Below the pieces are notes generated by a model. That model worked only from the letters and a program-made list of their open reading frames with translations. It searched no databases and was not told where the DNA came from. A DNA stretch of 64,000 nucleotides from Pontederia crassipes. Taxonomy: Eukaryota; Streptophyta; Magnoliopsida; Commelinales; Pontederiaceae. Positions 35,935-47,581 of this stretch are shown one piece after another. The position numbers and the translations under genes were made by a program. Location of the stretch: positions 3,961,001-4,025,000 of the forward strand of contig JAUKPH010000017.1 of assembly GCA_030549335.1 (NCBI GenBank), given 5' to 3'. How positions within the stretch are numbered: position 1 is the stretch's first letter; each line of letters starts with the position of its first letter.

Positions 35935-38900
35935 CTATCGTCTTCTCCGACTGTCCCTATAGGGTCCCTCACTTTCTTGATCCTTCATGAAACCGAGAAA
36001 CGCGAGAAGACCGAAGAAGAAAAACCCACCCGACCAGTGATGGCCTCCTCCCCCGCCACCACCTCCACCGCCATCATCATCCCGAGGAGGGAATCCTGAG
36101 CCTCCATCATCGAGTTCCGGTGACTTTTCCTTCCCTGAAATATCATCATAACATCATACATATGGAAAGAAACATGACACGTGAAATCATTCCAACACCA
36201 ATTATTGGTTGTGAAATATCCACAGAGAACCTTGCGGGTTCGTTACCTTGGATGGGAGCAACTGTAATGGTCGATGACTGGCGTGTGACTGTTTGGGTCT
36301 GCTCCGCAGCACATCTAGAATTCTGCACAAGGAAGAGCAAAGGCCAGGGTTACCAGCAGCAAGACAATACTGAAACTATAAATATCAAAATGGAAATACC
36401 AAACAACACCTCATTGTTTTAGCTACATATGGCAAAACAACCAAAATGAGATCAAGAGAAAGTTAAAATGAAGGATGAGCTTCTTTCTTGCATCTCGCCA
36501 TTTTTATCAGATGTCTCCAAAAGAGACAGAAAGAAAACCGAATCAACTGAAGCTCAATCTAAATGTAACATTAAACATGTAGGTGTCATACCGACTACAC
36601 AAAAGTAACATAAGAGATTTCTTCAAAAAAAAAAAAGTAACATATGTAATCCAATTCGTTCATACTATTACTCATATAGCGAGGATGACTGCTGACTAGA
36701 GGAAGGTTCTCTTCCCCAATAGAGTATGCCCTTCATTCAGTCATCATCCCCTAGGTTCCTACTTCCTTCACAAGTAAAGCAATATCTACAAAAAGGCATT
36801 CAATGGTGTGGTAGATTCCCATAATGCATTTTCATCAACGATGATGGGTAAGCAACATAGAAAATAATATGTTGTTAGCTAGAGTGGTCGTATCCACAAC
36901 AATCATTAGGATCAACTTCAACCATTCCACTCAAATTTTATTATGAGAGCTTAAGGGGAAATAATCAACAACCATCCCACTCGCGCATTCCCTCTCAAAA
37001 CATAAGGCTTCATTTGGTAATTTAATTTAAGAGGGGTGGGTTAGAGTGGTGGAGTGAAGGTTGATGAGGTTGAGTGTGGTGAGTGATTATATAAACCATG
37101 TTTGGATATTAATTTATAGAATGGAGTGGATTAATTTAATCCATGGTTTGTTTACATACAAATTTTAATGCATGAGTTAGGGAAGGTTAAATTAGTAAAT
37201 GTTTTTATTATCCTCAAGAAGATTTATTTCTTTCTAATTTGGATGAGAGGAAAAAGGTAGAATGGGAGTAAATTATGCCAAATGTCATCCAACTTTGACG
37301 TTTGCTCAATGATACCCTCCAACTTTAATTTATAACACGAATGTCCTCCATCACCAAATGTTCTTTTCACCGTTGATCGTCCATTTCCGGTTGCCCAGCT
37401 GACATGGCGACGTTATCTCTCCTCCACGCAGGCGTCTGACGTGGCACCGCCACGCAAACTGCCCTCCACATCAACAAATTATTAAAAAATAAAATAAATA
37501 TAAAATAATAAAATGAGATTAAATTAAAAATATAATAAAAAAAGAGGGGACAGTCGTCCCTCCTCTCTTTTCGATCACCGGTCGCCTGAGCGCCAACGGC
37601 CGGAGGGAGAAGAGGAGGGGGAGACCGGCCCCACCCCCCTCTCCTCTCTAGTGCCGAAGAAGAGAGAGGGAAGGGGGCGGGGGCCCTCCCCGCGCGGGCG
37701 GAGGAGGGGGGGGCCCTCCCCGGGCGAGCACCGGCGAAGAGCAAAAGGGGGGCCTCGCCCCCCCCCCCCCCCCCCCTCCCCCCATCTGCGTCCTTGCTGG
37801 AGGTGTGTGTGTGTGTGGTGGGGTGGTGGGGGGAGGGGGGGGGAGGCGGCAACAGATGCTGTTTCGTAGGGCATTCTTCTACCATTTCCTGGGTCGATGA
37901 CTATTCACAACTATTACCTTAACACCAAAAAAGAGTTTGACCCAATGCTTTATTTCTTCTACTGTATCCTTCACGTCGCCGACAACCCAAGCTGAGGGGG
38001 CAACGGATGCTGCTTCATAGGGCATTCTTCTACCATTTCTTGGGTCGATGACTATTCACAGCTATTACCTTGGCACCAAAAAAGAGTTCGACCCAATGCT
38101 TTATTTCTTCTACCGTATCCTTCACATCGCCGACAACCCAAGCTGAATGACTAAACAAATACCAGCCAACGAACCAAAGCCCCATTCCCCCCTCCTCTGC
38201 CCGCAAGGAGAGGGGCCCCACCCCCTTCCCTCTCTCTTCTCGAGCACCGGAGAAGAGAGGGGTGGGGCCGGCCGCCCCTCCTCTTTTCCCTCTGTCCGCC
38301 TCCTTTTTTATTTTTTATTATTATATTTTTAATTTAATCTTATTTTATTATTTAATAATTTGCTGATGTGGAGGGTAGTTTGTGGCGGTACCATGTTGGA
38401 CGAGTGCCTGCGTGGAGGAGAGAGAACGTCGCCATGTCAAGTGGGCGACTAGAACAGGCGATCAACGATGAAAAGGGCATTACAAACTAAAGTTGGAGGG
38501 TATCACCGAGCACGTCAAAGTTAGAAGGCATTTGGCGTATTTACTCGGTAGAACGAAAATAATAATTTCTAACCCCTCAAAAACTGCCAATTTGGTGGGT
38601 TTAATCTTAAGTCATGTGATGGGCTAATGAACACCAACCTAGTCTTAGTAATTTTTTTAAAAATAGTATCCAAACAAAGTTTAGTATTTTTAAACCCACT
38701 CCACCCCAATTAAACCTGACCTATCCCTACTTAACCTTTCATCCAAACACACCCTAAGGGTTTGACAAATAGCTAATGAAGGGATGGGGTGGGTCGGCAT
38801 GGTGAGTGATGGGGTGGTGAACTGTGGTGTCTTTAGAAAGTCCATGCTTAGATAATAAATTATACAAGATATGGGGTGGGTAATGAAGGTTTTATTTGTG

Positions 38901-41900
38901 TAAAAGTTATTTTTACCCTTCATTATATATTTAAATGATTTATAATGGTTAACAATTAACAAATATTTATCATATATTTCTTTATTACTTAATTTATTTT
39001 TCTCTTTTTTTTACATATATTTTTCTATTTATTATTATAAATTTTCCATTGATGCATCTATTTTGAAAAGCTAGAAATTAGAGAGAAATATAGATAGAAA
39101 TTTATTTCATCATAATATTTGTTTACTAGTATGAGAGAGATGAGAGATTGATGAGAGAAGAGAAAAGAAATGGAGAGACAAGAGAAGAGAGAAGGAAGAG
39201 GAAGGGTTATTATAGTCTAAAATTATTAATCCCTTCTCATTCCACCAATTTGATGGAATGAAAAATATGGTGTTAGGAGGACTTAGCTACTCCACCCCAC
39301 CCCTCCTAACTAATATACCATCCCACCCCCTCAAAACCCTCAATCCAATCAAACCCTGGCTCCAAGGTAGTCAAAAACGCGCTCTGACTCGTAGAATCGT
39401 ACGATTCTACGAGTCTACCCTGGCGAAACGCGCTCGATTCCACCCGAAATCGCGTTTCGCCGAGACGCGGTAGAAACGCGCGTCTGGACGTAGAATCGGC
39501 AAAATCGCGTCTCGTTTTTTTTTTTTCTCCTCCCGCTAGTTCGCCCACGTGAGACACGTGACAGCCTTTTTATCTCCCAAATCGCAATGCCCTAATGTCT
39601 TTTGTCTGCCCCAACCTTCGTTACCTCCACCACGACGCCGCCGCCGTTCCAACTCTCTCCGTTCGTCGACGACTGCCGGCGTTCACTTGCCGCCGTTCCA
39701 ACTCTCCACGGCGCCCTGCTCCTGCTGATACTCTCTCGCTCTCTGCTCGTGCTGCTACGCCCTCGCTCCCTGCTCGTGCTGCTACGCCCTCGCTCCCTGC
39801 TCGTGCTGCTACGCCCTCGCTCCCTGCTCGTGCTGCTCCAACTCCGGCGTTCTCTTGCTTCCGCTGCTGGTAGCCTGGTACTCTCCTTCAGTCCCTCGCT
39901 CTCTCTCTCTCTGTCTCTCTCTCTTTGTATGTGGCTGCTCACTGTCCATCTCTCTCGTTTCTATGCGTGACCTCACTTTGCCTAAGGATGCTCTGCTCGT
40001 GTTCAACCCTGTAGCCACCGCTCACATCGTTCGCCTGCTGACCTCCTACAGCCGTTCGTCTCTGCCGGTACGCCCTCCTCCTCATGCTCTTTCTCTGCAA
40101 GTTTATGATTGTGCTCATCCTCCGTCCTTCCTCTTGCAAATCCTCTTTTTTTTTATGTGCGAACAGCCGAACAGGTTCCTCTATTTGTTTGCAAACAGAG
40201 GATTCTTATTTCTTTGTGCCTCCATCTATTTTTTTATGAATGAAACCTCCCTCGATTTTTTGATTGTTTGTCACTTAATAATTTGCAAGTAGAAAATTTT
40301 AATGGCTTCTGCTGGTGCTGGCTCTGATTCTGGAGTTGGAGTTGGAAATTCAAATGAAGTTGGAAGTGGAGCATCTGCAAGTGCAACGGCAACTGCAACT
40401 GTAAACACAAAAGTGCCAAGAAAAAATGCACCAGGGAATAGAAGTGATCCAGGATGGAAGCATGGGTTTATAATAGATGGAGATAACAAAAAAATTAAAT
40501 GCAAATATTGTCCTAAAGTGATTTCAGGAGGCGTTTATCGTTTAAAACATCATTTAGCTTGGACCCAAAAAGATGTTGGGGGCTGTCCACAAGTTCCTGA
40601 AAATGTTAAAAAAGAAATGTTTAACATCCTGTACAGGATGCAAGAACAACAAGCACGAAAAGCACAATCATATGAAGCAAAAGAAAGTGTTGATGAGCAT
40701 GATTGTGGTGCACAAGCTGGTGAAAAAAGAAAAGAAACAGGTACAGCAGAAGGAAATGAACTTGAGAGTCAAAGTATTGCAAAATTTTTTAAAAAAAAAA
40801 GTTGTCAAGCTACCATTAATTCCATGTTCAAGAAGGGAGCAAGGGAAGAAGCATGTGATGATATTGCTAGTTTCTTCTATAATAATGCAATACCCTTCAA
40901 TGTTGCAAAAAGTGATGAGTTTCAACGTATGTGCACATCCATTGCAAATCATGGGGCTGGTTTCAAACCACCTTCATATCATGAGATTCGAGTCAAATAT
41001 TTGAAGAAACATGTGGAACGTACTAAGGAAATTGTTGAAGTGCACAAAGTTGAATGGAAGAAAGTTGGTTGCACAATTATGACTGATGGATGGACAGATC
41101 GAAGGAGAAGAACAATTATAAACTTTTTGGTGAATAGCCCAAAGGGAACAATATTTTTGAAGTCCATTGATGCATCTCATATTTCTAAGACAGCAGATAA
41201 AATTTTTAAAATGATTGATGATGTTGTAGAAGAAGTTGGCGAAGAAAATGTTGTCCAAGTTGTTACGGACAATGCGGCAGCCTACAAGCTAGCTGGGGAA
41301 ATGTTAATGGAGAAGAGGAAAAGGCTTTATTGGACACCATGTGCAGCCCATTGCATTGATTTAATGTTGGAGGATTTTGCAAAAAAAATCGAAATCCATA
41401 AAGAAACCATTACAAAAGGGAAAAAAATAACAACTTATATCTATTCAATGACAGCCCTTATTGTAATGTTGCAACACTTTACCCAAGGTAAAGATTTGAT
41501 TCGTCCGGCTGCCACTCGGTTTGCCACATCATATCTTACTTTAGGTTGCTTACAAGACAACAAGGGTGCATTGATGAGGATGTTTACATCAGATGAATGG
41601 AAATCTACTCGGTATCAAAAAACAAAAGAAGGAAGACAAATTGAAGATGTTGCATTGGATAGTAGATTTTGGAAGAATGTTGTATTTTGCTTGAAAGCTG
41701 CTTATCCATTAATTAAGGTTCTTCGTCTAGTTGATTCCGATGAAAAACCAGCAATGGGTTTTATTTATGAAGAAATGGATCGTGCCAAAGAGAATATCCA
41801 AAAAGCTTATAATGGAGTAAAGAAATGGTAAACTTAGATAACAAATTATCAAACTGATTTATTTTGTACTTTATTCAATGTTAGAATGCAAACTAAGTTT

Positions 41901-43321
41901 ATGTGTTTCATTTTTGAAGCTACGAGCCTGTATGGAATATCATTGATGCAAGATGGGACAACCAACTTCATAGGCCCTTGCATGCTGCCGCATATTATTT
42001 GAATCCTAGATTCCAATATGATCCTACCTTTCGTGCCGACCTTGAAGTTAAACGAGGATTGTATGATTGTTTACAAAGGATGGTGCCTGACACCCAAATG
42101 CAAGTAAAGATTGATGTTCAGCTTGAAGATTTTAAGCATGCAAAAAGTTTTTTTGGAAGTGCAATAGCAAAAAATGCAATTCATGCTAAAAGTCCAGCTG
42201 ATTGGTGGGATTCATATGGCTATGAATATCCAGAGGCTCAAAATTTTGCCATAAAGGTTCTTAGCTTGACATGTAGTTCTTCAGGATGTGAGCGCAATTG
42301 GAGTGCTTTTGAAAGAGTAAAATCCTTAAACCATATTACCTAATTAGTTTATTCATAGCTAACTAACTTATTGATTGGTTACTTATCCTTTGTAGGTTCA
42401 CACGAAGAAAAGAAATCGTTTAAAGCAAAATACCATGAATGATGTTGTTTTTGTGATGACTAACTCAAAATTGGATAGGAAAAGACAAGTTAGAAAGGCA
42501 CCCGAATACAATGTAGATGACCTCTCCTCTGATGATGAATGGATTGTGGCTGAAGGGTTAGAGGAAGAGAATGTAGACAGTGATACTGATGACAATGCAA
42601 TCCAAGTTGGTGAAGATAACCAAAGTGGTGGAAATGTTGGTAGCCCACTTATTGAAGATTTGACTCTTCCAGAGGATGAAGATGATGCAATAGATATGGA
42701 TGGAAATGAAGATAACTTGGTAGATGAAGATGAGGGCCATGAGGATGAGGCTATTTATGATGGAGCTAATTTAAATGACTTACTCTAGCTGTAGGCTTGT
42801 AGCCTCTAGGCATATTACATTTGACAATTTGTTATTTTGTATGAACTTGGTTTTGACAATTTACTATTTTGTATGAACTTGGTTGATGGTTTGATGATTT
42901 GAAGTAGAAAATTCTGCTTCATTTTAAAAAAATGTCATATATTATTTGGGTCTATGCTAATTAATATATAAAATATTTTTCTGGTAGAATCGGCCGTGTC
43001 GTGTTACGTGTATACGATTTCGTGTTTTCTCAGCTTGTCCGTGTCGTGTCCGTTTTACGTGTTTGACAACACTGCCTGGCTCTGTTTGGATTGAGGGATA
43101 TGAAGGGGTGGGATGGAATATGGGGGAATGAAATTAGTTAAACATGGCTACATTTTTTATTTAAGTTAAGAGGGATGGAATAGCTAAGCCCTTTGAACAC
43201 CACATTTTTCATTCCACCAAATTGGTGGAACGAGGAGGGATAGATTATTTTAGACCAAATTAACCTCTTTCCCTTTTTTTATTACCAAATTAAATTATTT
43301 CTCTTCTTACCAAATTAAACC

Positions 43322-43389
<68 letters not shown>

Positions 43390-44642
43390 CATTGATATAT
43401 ATCATCATATATTATCTTTTTTCTAATATGAATACATATTTATCTATAATTTTTTATTAAATAAAACTTTTTAGTAAATATAAAATTTTATTCAAAATAA
43501 ACATAAATATACTATTTAAAAATAATTTAATATTAATATAATGTATTCAACCGGGTTGAGACGTAAAATCTGGATTCGGTCCCGACCCAACCCGGTCGGG
43601 TGTCAAAGAAATGAGACTAGGTCGAGACACAATTATCCATCGGGTCGGAAAAAAATTTGGAAAATCCTAGCCGGTGCGGACGAGGACGACCAGGTCATCC
43701 CGGTTCATGCTCACCCCTAATTAACGATTATAAATACTTTAAATATATAATGAAGGATAAAAATGACTTTTATACAAATAAAACCTTCGTTACCGCACCC
43801 CACATCTTATATAATTTATTATCCAAACATGAACTTTCTAATGACACACCATGCCTCGCCACCCCATCACTCACCACACCACCTCATCCCATCCCATCCC
43901 TCCATTAGTAACAGCATCCTTTCAGGAATAGAAAGTTTTTTTTCCTTTTTTTTTTTTTGAGGAGAAGGAATAGAAAGATATATTTGCCACAGATTTCTCT
44001 AGCTATGACAAAGTACTTGGGTCTCATGACAACATAGACCAAAGTATCTGGATTACCATATTGTTGACGACAGAAACCAAGTGATCAAGATATACCAACT
44101 GAAAACATCTACACCTGACACAAGCTTTTCTTGTTGCAACTTATATCTTACACTTTCCAGAAATCATAAACAATGCTCAGAATATGAATGCACCCACAAA
44201 CTTTAATTGTCATGTTAGGCTAACTGCTACTTCATAAGAACCTACGCTTATACCAGAAAGAATACATACAGAACTGCAGAAGTACTACATAATACTATAT
44301 CCCAAATTAAGAATAATCCCACAAAAATCCATTCCTTGGACCAATATGACCAGTTAATCATTGAACAATAATTGTGGTCGCTGGTAGAACTAGTTATTCA
44401 TCTACTGGAAAGCAAAAGTGTCATACCAGGGCAGCTGCACATAATACTTCACAACCGCGAAGGTGCTGGGCTTCTAAGATAGATCTTTTACTCTGAAAAG
44501 GCTGACATTTGGTGCTGGGCAACAGAAGACCTGATTTTACAAGCGAGATCCTCCGAGCCTTGGAACTCTTATCTATCAGAAGACCTGAGGAGTTCCTAGA
44601 TACATTAACGCGCGTAGGTACAGTTGTACACGATAGAGCCAT
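35935..44642 (-). CDS. RIQ-like thylakoid protein (DUF1118 family), with an 8.1-kb transposon-filled intron
   Basis: Three exons, 44642-44427, 36322-36247 and 36134-35935, sum to 492 nt (163 aa plus stop), phases 0 and 1. Exon 1 starts [20 protein letters not shown] and reads like a chloroplast transit peptide rich in Ser, Arg and Lys. Exon 2 has [20 protein letters not shown]. Exon 3 has [17 protein letters not shown], a glycine run, one membrane segment ([18 protein letters not shown]) and [16 protein letters not shown]. This order matches my memory of plant RIQ1/RIQ2 proteins, which affect grana stacking and LHCII organisation. The joining of exon 1 across 8.1 kb rests on phase, splice signals and the transit-peptide character; an exon 1 nearer by is possible but I found none. 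Confidence 0.65.
37265..38546. mobile_element. MULE-type element with ~260-bp inverted ends and captured sequence
   Basis: The left arm (37265-37545) and right arm (38300-38546) are reverse complements at roughly 80-85 percent by eye, with ends GAGTAAAT and ATTTACTC. Flanking 9-mers GGTAGAATG (37256-37264) and GGTAGAACG (38547-38555) differ at one base and fit a Mutator 9-bp target-site duplication. The interior is GC-rich, has a C-run near 37760, and contains two tandem copies of a plastid rpl23-like piece. No transposase is present, so the element is non-autonomous and Pack-MULE-like. Confidence 0.75.
37850..38146 (-). pseudogene. rpl23: Two tandem fragments of plastid-type ribosomal protein L23 (rpl23)
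   Basis: A 151-bp unit is repeated at 37850-38000 and 38001-38146 with about ten differences. On the minus strand the second copy reads [20 protein letters not shown] then HR. This is the conserved segment of chloroplast uL23, where the usual reading has VKVIAMNS. Both copies are cut on both sides, and the frame closes shortly after the HR. The first copy carries extra changes. I infer that plastid-derived DNA was captured by the surrounding MULE and then duplicated. Confidence 0.7.
39386..39415. promoter_or_regulatory. Perfect 30-bp palindrome in the hAT subterminal region
   Basis: The 15-bp half GACTCGTAGAATCGT is followed by its exact reverse complement. It lies 23 bp inside the left end. 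GTAGAATCG words recur at 39499-39507 and near the right end (42986-42994). Repeated subterminal words are typical transposase-binding sites in hAT elements; this role is inferred. Confidence 0.6.
40302..42788 (+). CDS. hAT transposase (BED finger, RNase H-like core, hAT dimerisation region)
   Basis: Three exons, 40302-41827, 41920-42316 and 42396-42788, sum to 2316 nt (771 aa plus stop) with phases 2 and 0. A Ala/Gly/Ser-rich N-terminus leads to a BED zinc finger (CKYC at 67-70, LKHHL, then a Cys). The DUF659/RNase H-like core shows IMTDGWTD (D262), [10 protein letters not shown] (D323) and a CAAHCIDL motif. The dimerisation region has ADWWDSYG and [20 protein letters not shown]. The C-terminus is very acidic. 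I saw no stop or frameshift, so the element may be autonomous or recently active. It sits in the RIQ-like intron in opposite orientation to the host gene. Confidence 0.9.
43323..43386. repeat. (CT)n microsatellite
   Basis: About 31 CT units, inside the right half of the large palindrome. Confidence 0.95.
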
Positions 44643-46469
44643 TCAATGAGAATTGTGGTACAAAGCCTGCAAAGAGCATGGAAAGATCACTTAACGTACC
44701 AAATATTATGGATTGCGGAAACAATGAGCGAACACGAACAAAAGGTTTCCGGAACAATTTTCCTTATCTTGGGAAGGAAAAAAAAAACCTTTCAACGTCT
44801 TTAGGGAAGCAAGCAATCTTCATCATATCGCTTGCCCCAATCCGGTGCGTTCTAAGCAAAATTATGGAATCACAGCATCAAATTCGAATACTATTACATC
44901 ACATACCAGCAAACTAATAATCCAAACACTCCAATCACTATACAATCCAACAAAGGCATTATTCTAAAACCAGAACCACATAGCTGATGCGATTTCCAAG
45001 ACCAAGCCAATCCTCTGGCACCTATCAAACCCTATCAACCGGATAAAGAGAGGGAAAAAACACGACTTTGACGACAAAAATCCGCAGAAACTCCAAAAAA
45101 AATGCACCACGACTGCACCGAACAAGCATCAAAATTCTAACTTAGCCAAGATATCGCACGAACTAAGACCCCGTGAAATGCGCGAAATCGAGGAATCGAA
45201 TCAAGAGAGAGAGAGAGGAAGAGGAGGAGAAGCGATTCGATGGCCTTTGCTCTTGATCTTGAGCCATTTACCTCTTCGCGGGCAGCCTGCCGGTAAGAGA
45301 ACTCCGACTGCGCAACGAGCTGCGAGGAACGAGAACGACGACGAGAGGATTTGCCTCGTCGGACGCCACTGCCGATTAAATGGACCTTCCAGAAGGCGAT
45401 TGCAAATGGATTTGGTGGCGGCCCAATTAATTTTATTTTAGCCCAAACGTTTAGTTGGGCTAGAAAAAGTCGATACGAACCCAAATGTCTTTTTTATTGC
45501 TCTCACTTAATCGTTTTATATAATTTAATTAATTACTTTTTCAGTTGCGAAGAAAAAACGTATTCTTATTAAAATACAAGGAAAAAAATAGAAATATAGA
45601 TATAAATAAATTTGCTTACATATCAGTTATGTCACATTAGGAGAATTTATGACATCGATAATAATCATTCAATTTATTTAATCTTTATAGAAATTATTAT
45701 TACCCGTTTGTTTTAAAAGTTAACACTGATATGAACTCATGTCACTCGTCACTTTCTCTTAATCATAATCTCATTAAAGAAAACTGCGTTTAGATCTCTT
45801 TTTCCCTGCGTCACACATGTTATATCACTTACTTTATAATTAATATTGGTGATATCACTGTCTCTCCATAAATATTATTACTATTCTATTTTATTAGATA
45901 GAGATAAAAATGTCCGTTATCACTTATCACTAGTATTTTTTGAGGTTACAATAATGATTATTTTCTATCCAACATAAAATATGAAATATGAATGAGAGCA
46001 CTGGCACATTTCTATCTATATATTCATCGATACCTAATCAAAATGATAGGCTCTGATAATCGAACTTAAGATTACTAACACTCAATAATTTAGGACATAA
46101 CCTTGGTATCCGATTGTGTCAACTATTCTTAATCTCAATCTATCACCTTTATACATAGATATCTTAGCTTTTTGAAAAATTAGTTAATTATAACTTGTTG
46201 AAAAATAGAGCCATTGCTTCGAATTCATACAATATTTATATTAATACACACATACAGATAGATAATATTATGTACATATGTATATAGTGTGTGTTTAACT
46301 AAAGAAGAAATATTATCCATATTTGGTGCTGAGTTGCATGTTCTTTGACTATGAATGGTGAGTACAAAAGAAGTAAACCATGCATGATGATCATTAAAGT
46401 GTTAATTTATTTGGGGACAATTCAGATTCCTGAATCAAGACGGCTCTGAAAATTTACTTTGGGGGGGGT

Positions 46470-46503
<34 letters not shown>

Positions 46504-47581
46504 TATTCCCTAGTTCTGTTTTGTTCAGGAAGATGATTCAATTGGTGAAACCTTTTTCTTTTGTACGTTGAATATTTATTTTGGTGAGGTTTCTAATAAT
46601 TATTCTTCTTAGATATCATGTCTTCTTTGCTCTCATATCTTCTTAACTATTTTATCTGAAAGTATTATTATACTCTTAACATGTGTATCATATTATTCAT
46701 TTGATCTGTGGTTTGAAACTTTCTTTAAAGCTCAAAGGCTAGTTGATGCTCAACCTGAATAAGTTATAATTAGTTAATAAATTTAATTGTGAAGAACCAT
46801 ATATTAATTATGACGATTAAGCTATTTTTATGTCTCTATCTAAAGATGATTTCTATTTTTTTTTTAAACCATGATTCTTTAAAATAATTTTAATTATATA
46901 TAAAAAACTAAATTTTGAAAAAAAAAACTGAAAATGTTCAATACGTTAATTAAAAAAACACAAGAAAATCTCAATAAAATAAAATTAAGTATTAAAACTG
47001 GAAACTGTGTATCACAAAAATATTGTTACTTTAAATTTCGCAGAAACAAGAAAAAATTAGAAGAAAACTAAAACGAAAGAAACAAATAGAAGAAACAAAT
47101 TAAAATACAACAAGATTTGTGTTTCTTCTAATGTCAATAGCTTTCGACTTGAATAGAGAAGTCCTTTTGCAATATGACTAAATTCGGGCTACAGGAGAGT
47201 TCTTTTGCAATATACATGCCACTTTGAAAAAAAGTGGTTCAAGAATAGAATAAGAAGTATTAGATCTTGTGGCACGTCATTTTTTAGACTTTGTTTCATA
47301 CATGAATGCATCATTACATTATATTTTATCTTGTTGCAGTTGAATAATTATCTTTAAAGCATATGATGAATCAAGAAATATGTCATATCCTGAGATATGA
47401 TTCTACTTTTTTTCTCATGCAAAACAGTTGATTATGTTAACTGAATAAATATATAACGCAAGGCATGCATTAATCCCTTTAACTAAAATTGTTTATTCTT
47501 GATCTCATGAGAAGAAACAAATTAATGCATCCTGCCTGTTAGCAGAAGCTAACTAAATGGGGGAGTGTTTTCTGCCTGTGA
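44643..47581. other. RIQ-like promoter side and ABCG26 3' flank
   Basis: The section 45140-45440 is GC-richer with a GA tract and may be the RIQ-like leader or promoter. From 45500 to 47500 the DNA is AT-rich with no gene. It contains the poly-G tract at 46461-46501. Confidence 0.4.
46461..46501. repeat. Poly-G tract
   Basis: Eight G, one T, then 32 G in a row in otherwise AT-rich DNA. Tracts like this are rare and are often unreliable in length in assemblies. Confidence 0.9.

Larger units (their letters stand above)
39363..43074 (+). mobile_element. Complete hAT transposon, 3.7 kb
   Basis: The 8-bp target-site duplication CCTGGCTC lies at 39355-39362 and 43075-43082, perfectly conserved. 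The left end starts CAAGGTAGTCAAAAACGCG and the right end closes ACGTGTTTGACAACACTG, giving imperfect inverted ends built on TGTCAAA. Subterminal DNA on the left carries a 30-bp perfect palindrome at 39386-39415. The element contains a three-exon transposase gene with no visible break. Confidence 0.93.
38757..43915. repeat. Large palindrome split by the hAT insertion
   Basis: The outer arm at 38757-38962 pairs with 43715-43915, and the inner arm at about 39200-39355 pairs with 43083-43260, each at roughly 80-85 percent by eye. With the hAT element removed, the two halves meet at CAATCCAATCAAACC / TGTTTGGATTG, so the empty site was about 1.45 kb and nearly palindromic. This suggests two related elements head to head, or one foldback element. 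Confidence 0.7.

Noticed and set aside
35419-36099. 226-codon plus-strand open frame
   Set aside because: It is antisense to the last RIQ-like exon and AT-rich junk upstream; no domain.
37013-38757. A further element enclosing the MULE
   Set aside because: Flanks near 37013 and 38757 share GTTTGGATA/TTTGGATACT-type words in inverted order, but the match is too weak by eye to set borders.
39592-40292. Several open frames upstream of the hAT transposase
   Set aside because: They overlap in different frames over CT-rich and tandem GCTCGTGCTGCTACGCC repeats; they fit a leader, not a second protein.
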